64,000 nucleotides of DNA. Source: Bacteroidota bacterium. Lineage in GTDB: Bacteria; Bacteroidota; Bacteroidia; Chitinophagales; Chitinophagaceae. The first letter of the stretch is position 1, and the number at the start of each line of letters is the position of its first letter. Of the stretch, positions 31,215 through 40,286 are shown piece after piece. The notes beneath the pieces were generated by a model. The model was given only the letters and a program-made list of their open reading frames with translations. It was not told where the DNA came from and searched no databases. The stretch lies in NCBI GenBank assembly GCA_030706605.1, contig JAUZOE010000013.1:21853-85852 (forward strand), written 5' to 3'. The translations under genes and the position numbers were made by a program.

Positions 31215-32252
31215 ATGGCTATACAGAAAAAAAAGGCAACATCTGTTGTTCAAAAATCTAAGTCTAAAAAGGCAGTAGTAAAAAAGACTGTCCCGTTAAA
31301 AAAAGTAGCAGTAAAAAAGTCAGTTCCCGCTAAAAAAGTTGTAAAGAAAACGGCTGTAAAAAAAGTTGAACCCAAAAAAGCTACGCCTTCTAAAAAAGTA
31401 GCTGCTAAGAAACCTGTGGTTTCAAAAAAAGTAGTTTCAAAAAAAGCAATATCTAAATTGAGTTCTTCAACAAAAGTTACTAAACCTATTTCAAAAACTT
31501 CACCGGTTAAAAAAACTGCTAAGGCCGGTGTAAAAAAAGCAGCACCTAATAAATTGGCTACCCCTAAAAAAACATCAGTTAAAAAACCGACTGCGCCTGC
31601 AAAGAAAATTGCAAACAAGGTAGCAGCAAAAAAGACTTTAGAACCGGTAAAATCTAAAAAAGTTATCCCGGCGAAAAATGAAGTAATTGCAAAATCTATA
31701 GTTGAGCATAAAGTAAATTTAAAAAAAGCATTATCGAAAGTGAAAGAAAAAAATAAGGATAAAAAGAAAGCAGAGAAACCATTTGTAATGCCCAAAACCA
31801 GTACAGAAAAGGCTAGGAAATATGAACCTGAATTTACCAAATCAGTTCTTGATCAATCACCTGAAGAATATAGTGGCCCTACTATGCGCTACAGTGATAA
31901 CGAATTGATTGAATTCAGAGAATTGATTTCAAGGAAACTTGAAACTGCTAAAAAAGAGCTTGGATATTTACAGGGACTTATTACCCGCAAAGATCAATTG
32001 GGTGGCGATGATTCAGATAACCGTTATATGACTATGGAAGATGGTAGCCTTAGCATGGAAAGAGAACAATTGAGCCAGATGGCCAGCCGCCAAATTACAT
32101 TTATTGATCATCTTGAAAAGGCCATGATGCGAATAGAAAATAAAACTTATGGAATTTGCAGAGTAACCGGTAAACTTATTGATAAAGCAAGATTAAGGGC
32201 TGTACCACATGCTACTTTGTCTATTGAAGCTAAGATGGGTATAACAAGATAA
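31215..32252 (+). CDS. DksA/TraR-like protein with long Lys/Ala/Val-rich N-terminal tail
   Basis: About 180 residues of KK(A/V/P) repeats, then coiled-coil and TYGICRVTGKLIDKARLRAVPHATLSIEAK. Confidence 0.85.
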   Translation: MAIQKKKATSVVQKSKSKKAVVKKTVPLKKVAVKKSVPAKKVVKKTAVKKVEPKKATPSKKVAAKKPVVSKKVVSKKAISKLSSSTKVTKPISKTSPVKKTAKAGVKKAAPNKLATPKKTSVKKPTAPAKKIANKVAAKKTLEPVKSKKVIPAKNEVIAKSIVEHKVNLKKALSKVKEKNKDKKKAEKPFVMPKTSTEKARKYEPEFTKSVLDQSPEEYSGPTMRYSDNELIEFRELISRKLETAKKELGYLQGLITRKDQLGGDDSDNRYMTMEDGSLSMEREQLSQMASRQITFIDHLEKAMMRIENKTYGICRVTGKLIDKARLRAVPHATLSIEAKMGITR

Positions 32253-32271
32253 ATTTTTAATATTTTTAGTT

Positions 32272-32302
32272 AAAGAGAATTGTGAAAGCAATTCTTTTTT
32301 TT
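32272..32302 (+). terminator. Rho-independent-type terminator after the DksA-like gene
   Basis: AAAGAGAATTG-TGAAAG-CAATTCTTTTTTTT. Confidence 0.75.
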
Positions 32303-32340
32303 GAAGGCTTATTAACTCGATTTTCTTAAATTTAAACTTA

Positions 32341-33039
32341 TCACCTGGTAGCTAATGCCAAAGCCGCTATACTTACAGTTACACTTTTTACTTTTAAAAT
32401 TTCTGAAGCACATGCTTCCAATGTAGCTCCTGTAGTAATTACATCGTCTACCAATAAAAGATGTTTACCTTCTAATTGATGAGGATATAAAACTGAGAAT
32501 GATTTTTTTACATTTTGCCATCTCTCATCCCGATGTTTCCTGGTTTGAGTCTCAGTGGAAATAATTCTTACCACATTTTTTGTAATGATTGGAATATTCA
32601 TTACTTCCGAAATACCATCACAAAGAATAGCTGCCTGGTTAAATCCTCTTTTTCTTTCCTTTTTTTCAAACAATGGAAGGGGAATCACTGCATCTACATT
32701 AAAACGGTGACTGTTTAATAAACTCTCTCCTATTATCTTTCCAAGATAAGTTCCAATCCTTTTATTCCCTTTATATTTAAATTCATGAATAAGATTCTGA
32801 ATGACAGATGCTTTGGAAAAATAAAATTCGCTCATGGCTGAAGTAATAGCGATCCTACCCCAAAATTTTTTTTCTACCGGGTTATTGGCATGAATTGCAA
32901 AATTGGTATAGGGCAAATCATTAATACATTCAAGGCAAAGAAAATTTTCATTATCAATAACATCAGTTCCACATCCGATACAATTGTGCGGATAAAATAA
33001 ATGAAAAATTGGCAGTGATTTAAAGAAAGATTGTTTCAA
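32341..33039 (-). CDS. ComF family protein (phosphoribosyltransferase)
   Basis: N-terminal CIGCG ... CLECI, C-terminal LLLVDDVITTGATLEAC PRPP motif. Confidence 0.93.
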   Translation of the reverse strand: MKQSFFKSLPIFHLFYPHNCIGCGTDVIDNENFLCLECINDLPYTNFAIHANNPVEKKFWGRIAITSAMSEFYFSKASVIQNLIHEFKYKGNKRIGTYLGKIIGESLLNSHRFNVDAVIPLPLFEKKERKRGFNQAAILCDGISEVMNIPIITKNVVRIISTETQTRKHRDERWQNVKKSFSVLYPHQLEGKHLLLVDDVITTGATLEACASEILKVKSVTVSIAALALATR

Positions 33040-33080
33040 ATTAAGTCAATTTGCTAATTGCTAAAATTCTATAAAGTTTC

Positions 33081-34454
33081 TCAAAATAAATACCGGTAAA
33101 GTTCTTCAACTTTCCCTAAAGGCACTACTTCAATATTAAACTTATTTCCCCCCAGGCCCTTTGTATTGTATTTACTGACAATGATTTTTTCAAAACCTAA
33201 TTTTTCAGCTTCGGCAATGCGTTGTTCAATCCGGTTTACCGCTCTTATTTCTCCGCTTAATCCCACTTCTCCGGCAAAGCAAGTGTGCATTGGTATGGCA
33301 GTATCTTCATAAGAAGAAAGCAAGGCGCTTAATACGGCAAGATCAATAGAAGGATCTTCTACTTTTAACCCACCGGCAATATTAATAAAAACATCTTTTA
33401 CCCCGAAATGAAATCCGCCACGTTTTTCTAAAACGGCTAACAATAATTGTAATCTTCGCAAATCAAAACCGGTATTGGTTCTTTGCGGCGTTCCATAAAC
33501 ACTTTGTGTCACCAAAGCCTGGACTTCAATTAGCAAAGGACGAATTCCTTCCATAGTACCAGCAATGGCAACACCACTTAACTGTTCTTCTTTTTGAGTA
33601 ATTAAAATTTCCGAAGGATTGGTAACTTCTTTCATTCCCCCTCCGGTCATTTCATAAATACCGAGTTCAGAGGTAGAGCCAAAACGATTTTTCAATGTTC
33701 GTAAAATACGATAGGCATAATGTCGGTCACCTTCAAATTGTAAAACGGTATCTACCATGTGTTCCAGAATTTTTGGCCCGGCAATGCTTCCGTCTTTGGT
33801 AATATGCCCGATTAAAAAAACTGGCGTGTTACTTTCTTTTGCAAACCGCTGAAGTTCTGCAGCGCTTTCTCTTATCTGCGAAACGCTTCCCGGCGCAGAT
33901 TCTATATAAGGAGATTGCAGCGTTTGAATAGAATCAACAATTACCAATTGTGGTTTCAATTTTTTTATTTCCTTAAAAATAGTTTGCGTGTTTGTCTCAG
34001 TAAGTAGAAAAAAATTTTCATTAATAATTTGAAGCCTGTTAGCCCGCATCTTAATTTGCTGCTCACTTTCTTCTCCACTTATATATAGGGTAACTATATT
34101 TTGCAGTTGCAAAGAGGCTTGCAAAAAAAGAGTGGATTTGCCAATTCCCGGTTCACCTCCAATTAATACAATACTTCCCAACACTATTCCTCCGCCAAGC
34201 ACACGATTCAGTTCGGCGTCTTTTGTTATTATTCTTTTTTCTTCACCACTTGTAACCTGCTGCAATGAAATTGTTTTGATTCCATTGGTCTGTCCCGAAT
34301 ATTCTTTCCATTCACTGCTTTTCTTTTCAGTTCCTCTTTCAATTACTTCCTCAACAAAAGTATTCCACTCCTGGCAGGAAGGACATTTGCCTAACCACTT
34401 AGCACTTTCCTGTCCACAATTGCTGCAAAAAAAAGCAGTTTTGGTTTTACTCAT
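33081..34454 (-). CDS. radA: DNA repair protein RadA
   Basis: N-terminal zinc finger CSNCG...CPSCQEWNTF, GGEPGIGKSTL Walker A, KNRFGS motif. Confidence 0.97.
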   Translation of the reverse strand: MSKTKTAFFCSNCGQESAKWLGKCPSCQEWNTFVEEVIERGTEKKSSEWKEYSGQTNGIKTISLQQVTSGEEKRIITKDAELNRVLGGGIVLGSIVLIGGEPGIGKSTLFLQASLQLQNIVTLYISGEESEQQIKMRANRLQIINENFFLLTETNTQTIFKEIKKLKPQLVIVDSIQTLQSPYIESAPGSVSQIRESAAELQRFAKESNTPVFLIGHITKDGSIAGPKILEHMVDTVLQFEGDRHYAYRILRTLKNRFGSTSELGIYEMTGGGMKEVTNPSEILITQKEEQLSGVAIAGTMEGIRPLLIEVQALVTQSVYGTPQRTNTGFDLRRLQLLLAVLEKRGGFHFGVKDVFINIAGGLKVEDPSIDLAVLSALLSSYEDTAIPMHTCFAGEVGLSGEIRAVNRIEQRIAEAEKLGFEKIIVSKYNTKGLGGNKFNIEVVPLGKVEELYRYLF

Positions 34455-34942
34455 CCAAAAATATTTTATCTATAAAAAATGAAATAATCCGAAAAAAATA
34501 ACTGGTTAATTCCAGGCTGATTTTAAATTCATCAGGCAAAAAAATATAAATAAGATTATGAAATTAAACAATCATTATCAAGAGAAATAAAAAATGAATT
34601 TAAATAAAATATAAAAAACGTGAATAGAAAGTAAGAGAAGAAAATATGTTGAAGAGCAAAAAGTAAAAGAGCCAGTATTGCTACCAGCTCTTTGTACTTA
34701 CTAACCCATTAAATTCTATTGCTAAATTACTAATTGCAGCCAGATAAACAAATTAATTTTATGGATGTTAATAAATTTCTTCTCTATTCACATTAGAATT
34801 TAAGAGCTTATATTAATTTGTTATCAATTGATTATTAATATGTTAATAGCTATTATTCTGAATAAAGCAATTCTGCAAAAAATATTTTTTCAACAATTAT
34901 GTTTATTTAATAAATTACTTTATTTTTATGTCAAATTTATAA

Positions 34943-35170
34943 AAATATATAGGCTCATTTTTCCCTATTTTTATTAATAAGTTCATTTACAAAGCCCACG
35001 TAAAATTAAGTGGTAAAATCACTGACCATAGAAATAAACCATTGCGAGGAATCAACATTAGTACAATAAATAACTTATCAGGGTCCTATTATAGATTCTT
35101 TCGTATTGTTTATTTTCTAATTCAAAAAAAGGAGAACAATATTAGCTTTCGATCCTTGAATCCCAGATAA
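34943..35170 (+). pseudogene. Remnant of a carboxypeptidase-D regulatory-like domain protein
   Basis: Open stretch without a start codon encoding KAHVKLSGKITDHRNKPLRGINISTINNLSGSYY; resembles the xSGKVTDxxxxPLxGVNI domain start. Confidence 0.45.
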
Positions 35171-35220
35171 TCCAAGGATTTATTTTAAGAAAATTTATAT
35201 GTTTATCGCAAATCAACAAA

Positions 35221-35508
35221 ATGGATTTTAAAGAATTAGACCCCATATTACATTCTCAATTAAGACTGGCAGTAATGTCACTCCTTATAAGTGACAAAGA
35301 AGCTGAGTTTATTTTTTTGAAAGAAAAAACAAAGGCAACTTCAGGAAATTTGAGTGTTCAAATAAGCAAATTAAAAGGCGCGGGTTACATTAAAATCATA
35401 AAACAGTTTAATAATAATTATCCCCAGACTATTTGTAAAATTACTCCCGAAGGAGTTTCTGCGTTTGAAAATTATGTAAAAGCTTTACAAAGCTATATGA
35501 CACTCTGA
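35221..35508 (+). CDS. Winged-helix transcriptional regulator (MarR-like)
   Basis: SGNLSVQISKLKGAGYIKIIKQF wing-helix pattern, 95 aa. Confidence 0.85.
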   Translation: MDFKELDPILHSQLRLAVMSLLISDKEAEFIFLKEKTKATSGNLSVQISKLKGAGYIKIIKQFNNNYPQTICKITPEGVSAFENYVKALQSYMTL

Positions 35509-35512
35509 TGTG

Positions 35513-36733
35513 CTAAGATTTCAAATTAAACATTTGCTCCGAAGCTTTTTTGGCAGGGAACCAGGAAGCAAGAAAGGCAATAATAAGAGAAGTGCACACT
35601 ACCAGAACAAAATCTGTAATGACTAATTTTACCGGGAAGTAATCGATTAAAAAAGAATTTCCTACCAGTTTTATCAGGTGAAATTTTAATTGCAAAAGTG
35701 TAATGATTAGTGCCAGAATAATCCCTGTACCTGCGCCAGTTACCGCAAGCAAAATACCTTCACTCAAAAATATTTTTTTCACAAGAGATTTGTCCGCGCC
35801 CAAAGCCTGAAGCACACTGATGTCCTTTCTTTTTTCAAGCACAAGCATCGTTAAAGCGCCTACCATATTGAACGCAGCAATGATCAGGATTAAAGTAAGT
35901 ACTGCATAAATGAACCATTTTTCTAATCGCATGGAATTATAAAGACTGGTGTTTTGCTCGTATTTGGTGAGTACTTTATATTTACCTCTTAGAGTATTTT
36001 GAAGTTTTTTCGTAAAACTTTCTGATTGCCCGGGATCGGTCAATGAAATTTCCAAAGCACTATATTCATTGACTTTATAATTCATTTGTTGCTTTACAAA
36101 ACCAATGTTAGTAATTACATATTTGTTATCAAAATCCTGCTGAATGGCAAAACTACCTGAGGTGGTAGCGTTTCCTTCGCTTAATATTGAAAGAGGATTT
36201 GTTATAGCATGGTCTGATTTCTTGGGAAGAAAAATGGTAAGGGGAAAGAGATTCCTGTCTGCCTGCACGCCGATAGCATCTTCAATTCCTGCACCTAAAA
36301 CTAATTTAGGATGATCAATAGTCCCGGTATTGAAAACTCCATCAAACATTTTTTGAGGTACACCTGAAACCTTATTATAATTCGAATCTACTCCTTTTAA
36401 TAAAACAACTGTTTGCTGGTCGCCGTTTTGTAATAATGCTTTCTCTTCTACCTCAAGAGATAATCCTTTTATCCCTGGTAGTTGGTGAATCTCATTCAGT
36501 TGGGACTGGGTAAGAATAAAAGTTTTCCCCATGGCCGGAACTACTTTTACATCTGCATAAAAATTAGAATAAAGTGATTTTACCAAATCTTCAAAACCGT
36601 TGAAAACGCTCAATACCAATACCTGGCACATAGTAGAAAAAGCAATTACGCCCGCTGTTACCCACGAAATAATATTAATAGCGTGAGTGCTTTTTTTTGC
36701 TTTAAAATACCGCCATGCAAATTTCAGGTACAA
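35513..36733 (-). CDS. ABC transporter permease, LolC/E-type (FtsX/MacB family)
   Basis: N-terminal TM, large periplasmic domain, three C-terminal TMs; LEKRKDISVLQALGA motif. Confidence 0.9.
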   Translation of the reverse strand: MYLKFAWRYFKAKKSTHAINIISWVTAGVIAFSTMCQVLVLSVFNGFEDLVKSLYSNFYADVKVVPAMGKTFILTQSQLNEIHQLPGIKGLSLEVEEKALLQNGDQQTVVLLKGVDSNYNKVSGVPQKMFDGVFNTGTIDHPKLVLGAGIEDAIGVQADRNLFPLTIFLPKKSDHAITNPLSILSEGNATTSGSFAIQQDFDNKYVITNIGFVKQQMNYKVNEYSALEISLTDPGQSESFTKKLQNTLRGKYKVLTKYEQNTSLYNSMRLEKWFIYAVLTLILIIAAFNMVGALTMLVLEKRKDISVLQALGADKSLVKKIFLSEGILLAVTGAGTGIILALIITLLQLKFHLIKLVGNSFLIDYFPVKLVITDFVLVVCTSLIIAFLASWFPAKKASEQMFNLKS

Positions 36734-36752
36734 AAGTAATTAGTTTATTGGT

Positions 36753-37130
36753 TTAGGGTTTAGATGGATCGCCTGGTTTTTCCTTCTTAATATCCTCCAG
36801 CAATTTTTCTATTTTAAACACATAATCCAATGTATCATCCATATAAAAAGTCAACTGTGGGATACTACGAAGCTGGTGTCTCATTCTTTTCCCAAGTTCT
36901 CCTCTTATTTCGCTGCTGTGCTCCTTGAATTTTTCTAAGACTGCTTCAGGATCTTTTACCTGGAAAAAACTTAGGTAAACTCTTGCCTCAAAAAGATCAG
37001 GGGTGATTTTTACCGAAGATATAGAAATCATTCCTCCGTCCAACATGGTAAACCCCATCTTCAGAAAAATGTCATTAAGTTCTTTGGCAATTTCAATGGC
37101 TACTTGCTTTTGTCTTTTACCTTCTGTCAT
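36753..37130 (-). CDS. rbfA: Ribosome-binding factor A
   Basis: RbfA-like small KH protein (ISSVKITPDLFEARVYLSFF, LRSIPQLTFYMDDTLDYVFKIEKLL). Confidence 0.9.
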   Translation of the reverse strand: MTEGKRQKQVAIEIAKELNDIFLKMGFTMLDGGMISISSVKITPDLFEARVYLSFFQVKDPEAVLEKFKEHSSEIRGELGKRMRHQLRSIPQLTFYMDDTLDYVFKIEKLLEDIKKEKPGDPSKP

Positions 37131-37208
37131 TATTATATAATTATGATTCCTTGTAAAATTAGTTACTTTGCCTCTATTTAAAATTAATAAAGCATTTCAA
37201 TTTTATAA

Positions 37209-39035
37209 ATGAAGAGTTTACGAACTATTTTTCGTTATGTAGTTAAGTATCCAAAACTAATTTTTGCATATTTTGGGTTTAACATTCTTTCGAATTTGTT
37301 TTCAGTCATTTCCCTTGGTCTTCTTAGCCCTTTTCTGCTACTTATTTTTAAAAAGCAGAATACGCTGAGTGCAGTTAGTCAAAACAATAGTTTCTTTTCA
37401 AGAATTAATCCAATTAACCAGTTTAAAATATGGTTATACCAGGTAGTTCAAACTCCCGGCGGTGAAATAAAAGCTTTGGGGATTATCTGCATCCTGATAT
37501 TAAGTTTTATCATTTTTAAAAACATTTTTTTATACCTGTCCATTTATGTTTTAACACCAATTCGCAATCTGGTAGTGAATGACATGCGTACTAATATGTA
37601 TAAAAAAATCCTGGCATTGCCTATCGGGTATTTTAATGATCAGAGGAAAGGTGATATTATGAGCAGGCTTACCAATGACTTGAGTGATGTAGAAACTTCC
37701 AGTGTCAATTTGCTGGAAACTTTGTTTAGGGAACCGGTAACCATTATTTTGTTTTTTGTTTACATGGTTATTTTAAGCCCGCAATTGACATTTTTTCTAA
37801 TATTATTCTTACCGGTTTCTGGGCTAATAATCGGAAGGATAGGCCGTTCTTTGAAAAAACAAAGTACCCGGGTACAGGAAAAGTTGGGCGCTATTCTCTC
37901 AACTATTGATGAAACTATTGGCGGAATAAGAGTTATCAAAGCTTTTAATGCAGAGAAAAAACAATTCAAAAAATTTGATGACCAAAATGAGGAATTATTG
38001 ACCTTAAAAAACAGGGCCAACAGGCGGCGGGACCTTGCTTCACCGGTGAGCGAAGTTCTGGGGATAGCGGCTGTAGTTTGTGTGCTTTGGTATGGTGGCA
38101 GGCTGGTTTTAAAAAATACTTTCCTGGATCCGGGCGATTTCCTTGCCTACATATTAATTTTCTCTCAGGTTATCCAACCATTAAAATCTTTATCTGCAGC
38201 ATCCTACAATATAAGAAAAGGAGCTGCCAGTGTGGAAAGGATAGAGCATTTAATCCAGGAAGATGTTTCTATAAAAGAGATAACCAACCCGGTAATCCTG
38301 CATTCATTTGAAGACTCAATTGAATTTAAAAATGTATCGTTTTCCTATGAAGATAAATTAGTATTGGATAATATTAATTTAAAAATAGAAAAGGGAAAAA
38401 CGATTGCACTGGTGGGTTCTTCCGGAGCTGGCAAGAGCACGCTTGTTGACCTTATACCAAGGTTTCATGATACAGTGAAAGGCGAATTGCTGATAGATGG
38501 TATTAATATCAAGAATTATTCTCTTGAATCCTTACGGCATCATATGGGCATTGTAACCCAGGAACCCATTTTATTTAATGATACCATTGCCAATAATATT
38601 TCTCTTGGAATGAATAATGCCACAGAAGAACAGGTGATTAATGCAGCTAAAATTGCCAATGCTCATAATTTTATTTTGCAAAATGAATATGGGTACAATA
38701 CCAGCATTGGCGAACGGGGTAATAAGTTAAGCGGCGGCGAAAAACAAAGGGTAACTATTGCACGGGCGGTACTCAAAAATCCCCCGATTTTAATTTTGGA
38801 TGAAGCTACTTCGTCTCTTGATACTGAAAGTGAAAAGCTGGTACAAGATGCTATCAATAACCTGATGCACAACAGGACAAGTATTGTAATTGCACATCGC
38901 CTGAGTACCATCCGTCATGCAGATGAAATCATTGTGTTACAAAAAGGAAAAATTGTAGAACGTGGCACACATATGAGTTTGATGGCTCTTGATGGGTTTT
39001 ATAGAAGATTAGTTACCATGCAGGAAGTAAAGTGA
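37209..39035 (+). CDS. ABC exporter, MsbA-like (permease-ATPase fusion)
   Basis: Six-TM domain plus ATPase with GSSGAGKST and LSGGEKQRVTIARA. Confidence 0.93.
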   Translation: MKSLRTIFRYVVKYPKLIFAYFGFNILSNLFSVISLGLLSPFLLLIFKKQNTLSAVSQNNSFFSRINPINQFKIWLYQVVQTPGGEIKALGIICILILSFIIFKNIFLYLSIYVLTPIRNLVVNDMRTNMYKKILALPIGYFNDQRKGDIMSRLTNDLSDVETSSVNLLETLFREPVTIILFFVYMVILSPQLTFFLILFLPVSGLIIGRIGRSLKKQSTRVQEKLGAILSTIDETIGGIRVIKAFNAEKKQFKKFDDQNEELLTLKNRANRRRDLASPVSEVLGIAAVVCVLWYGGRLVLKNTFLDPGDFLAYILIFSQVIQPLKSLSAASYNIRKGAASVERIEHLIQEDVSIKEITNPVILHSFEDSIEFKNVSFSYEDKLVLDNINLKIEKGKTIALVGSSGAGKSTLVDLIPRFHDTVKGELLIDGINIKNYSLESLRHHMGIVTQEPILFNDTIANNISLGMNNATEEQVINAAKIANAHNFILQNEYGYNTSIGERGNKLSGGEKQRVTIARAVLKNPPILILDEATSSLDTESEKLVQDAINNLMHNRTSIVIAHRLSTIRHADEIIVLQKGKIVERGTHMSLMALDGFYRRLVTMQEVK

Positions 39036-39064
39036 TTTTTTCTTCTAAACCGGGTATTGAAAAA

Positions 39065-40219
39065 CTATGAAAATAATTTTACAGCAATTCCATCAGCGAA
39101 TAATTTCCCTTCATCACTTAGAATAACTTGGTCTCCGATAATAAGAACCCGGTTATTTCCTGCTTCATCCAGAACCAGGTTTTCAATTCTTTTTCTTTCG
39201 CCCACTGAAAAAGTATTTTCAACATATTTTAGATCCAAGCCTTCAATGGTGCGTAAAGAAGTCATAACGTATTCATTCAGTTTTTGTGCTTGTGTAAGAA
39301 TTTCTTTTTCAAAAGGGATAATTCCCTGCCCGATGGATTTAATGTAGAAGACATTGTGTGCTTTGTTCCATGTTCTCATTTTTCCATCAAAGGAATGCGC
39401 TGACGGGCCAATACCTATATATTTTTTCCCTTGCCAATAACTGCTGTTGTGCCTGCTTCTGAAACCTGGTTTTGCAAAATTGGAAATTTCATAATGCTCA
39501 TAACCCGCATTGCGCACCAATTGCATTAGTATAGTGTATTGCCCTGCTTGCATATCTGTATTTACATCTTCTTTTTTTTGCAAAGCAATCATTTTTTGCA
39601 AAGCCGTTTTGGGTTCTACAGTCAATGCATAGCAGGCAATATGCGGGGCATCCAGGTCAATTGCTTTTTGGATATTTTCTTTCCATTCTTTATCGGTAAG
39701 CCCCGGAGTGCCGAAAATAAGATCAATAGAAAAATTATTAAATCCTGTTTTTTTTGCGAGACGAATACATTCTGATGCCTGCACAGAATTATGAGCCCTG
39801 TTCATCCATAATAAATCTCTTTCTACAAAAGATTGTATGCCTATACTCAACCGGTTAATTCCTGCATTTTTCCATTCTTTTAATTTTTCTTTATGAATAT
39901 CATCCGGGTTGGCTTCAAGCGTAATTTCTGCCTCATCAGTTACATTATAATTTTTTCTGACAGAAGACAGCAAATCCCGGATTTCATTTTGAGTAAGAAG
40001 GCTGGGTGTACCTCCTCCCAAATAAATGGTTTCTATCATTTCATTTTTAGAAGTGAGTACCGAAGTTTCATTTTTTGGAGAAAATCTGCTTCTTATTTCA
40101 ATTTCTTTTTTTAAGGAATCGATCATTTCGTCTTTTAAAACAACCGATGTAGAAAAGTGAAAATTACAATAATGACATGCCTGTTTGCAAAAAGGAATAT
40201 GGAGATAGATACCTGCCAA
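39065..40219 (-). CDS. hemW: HemW-type radical SAM protein
   Basis: GIYLHIPFCKQACHYCNFHFS CxxxCxxC cluster; GGGTPSLL. Confidence 0.94.
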   Translation of the reverse strand: MAGIYLHIPFCKQACHYCNFHFSTSVVLKDEMIDSLKKEIEIRSRFSPKNETSVLTSKNEMIETIYLGGGTPSLLTQNEIRDLLSSVRKNYNVTDEAEITLEANPDDIHKEKLKEWKNAGINRLSIGIQSFVERDLLWMNRAHNSVQASECIRLAKKTGFNNFSIDLIFGTPGLTDKEWKENIQKAIDLDAPHIACYALTVEPKTALQKMIALQKKEDVNTDMQAGQYTILMQLVRNAGYEHYEISNFAKPGFRSRHNSSYWQGKKYIGIGPSAHSFDGKMRTWNKAHNVFYIKSIGQGIIPFEKEILTQAQKLNEYVMTSLRTIEGLDLKYVENTFSVGERKRIENLVLDEAGNNRVLIIGDQVILSDEGKLFADGIAVKLFS

Positions 40220-40286
40220 AAGTTACAATTTTATTGATTCTGTTTTGTGAATATACGGCTGTTTCAGAATTTCATTTTAGATTTGA

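Noticed and set aside
31250-31840. 196-aa minus-strand ORF
   Set aside because: Antisense of the Lys-rich tail codons; its Phe/Thr/Ala-rich composition is just the complement of AAA/AAG/GCA repeats
34455-35220. Insertion sequence scar between radA and the wHTH gene
   Set aside because: No transposase fragment, terminal inverted repeats or target-site duplication was recognised; the CarboxypepD-like remnant explains part of it better
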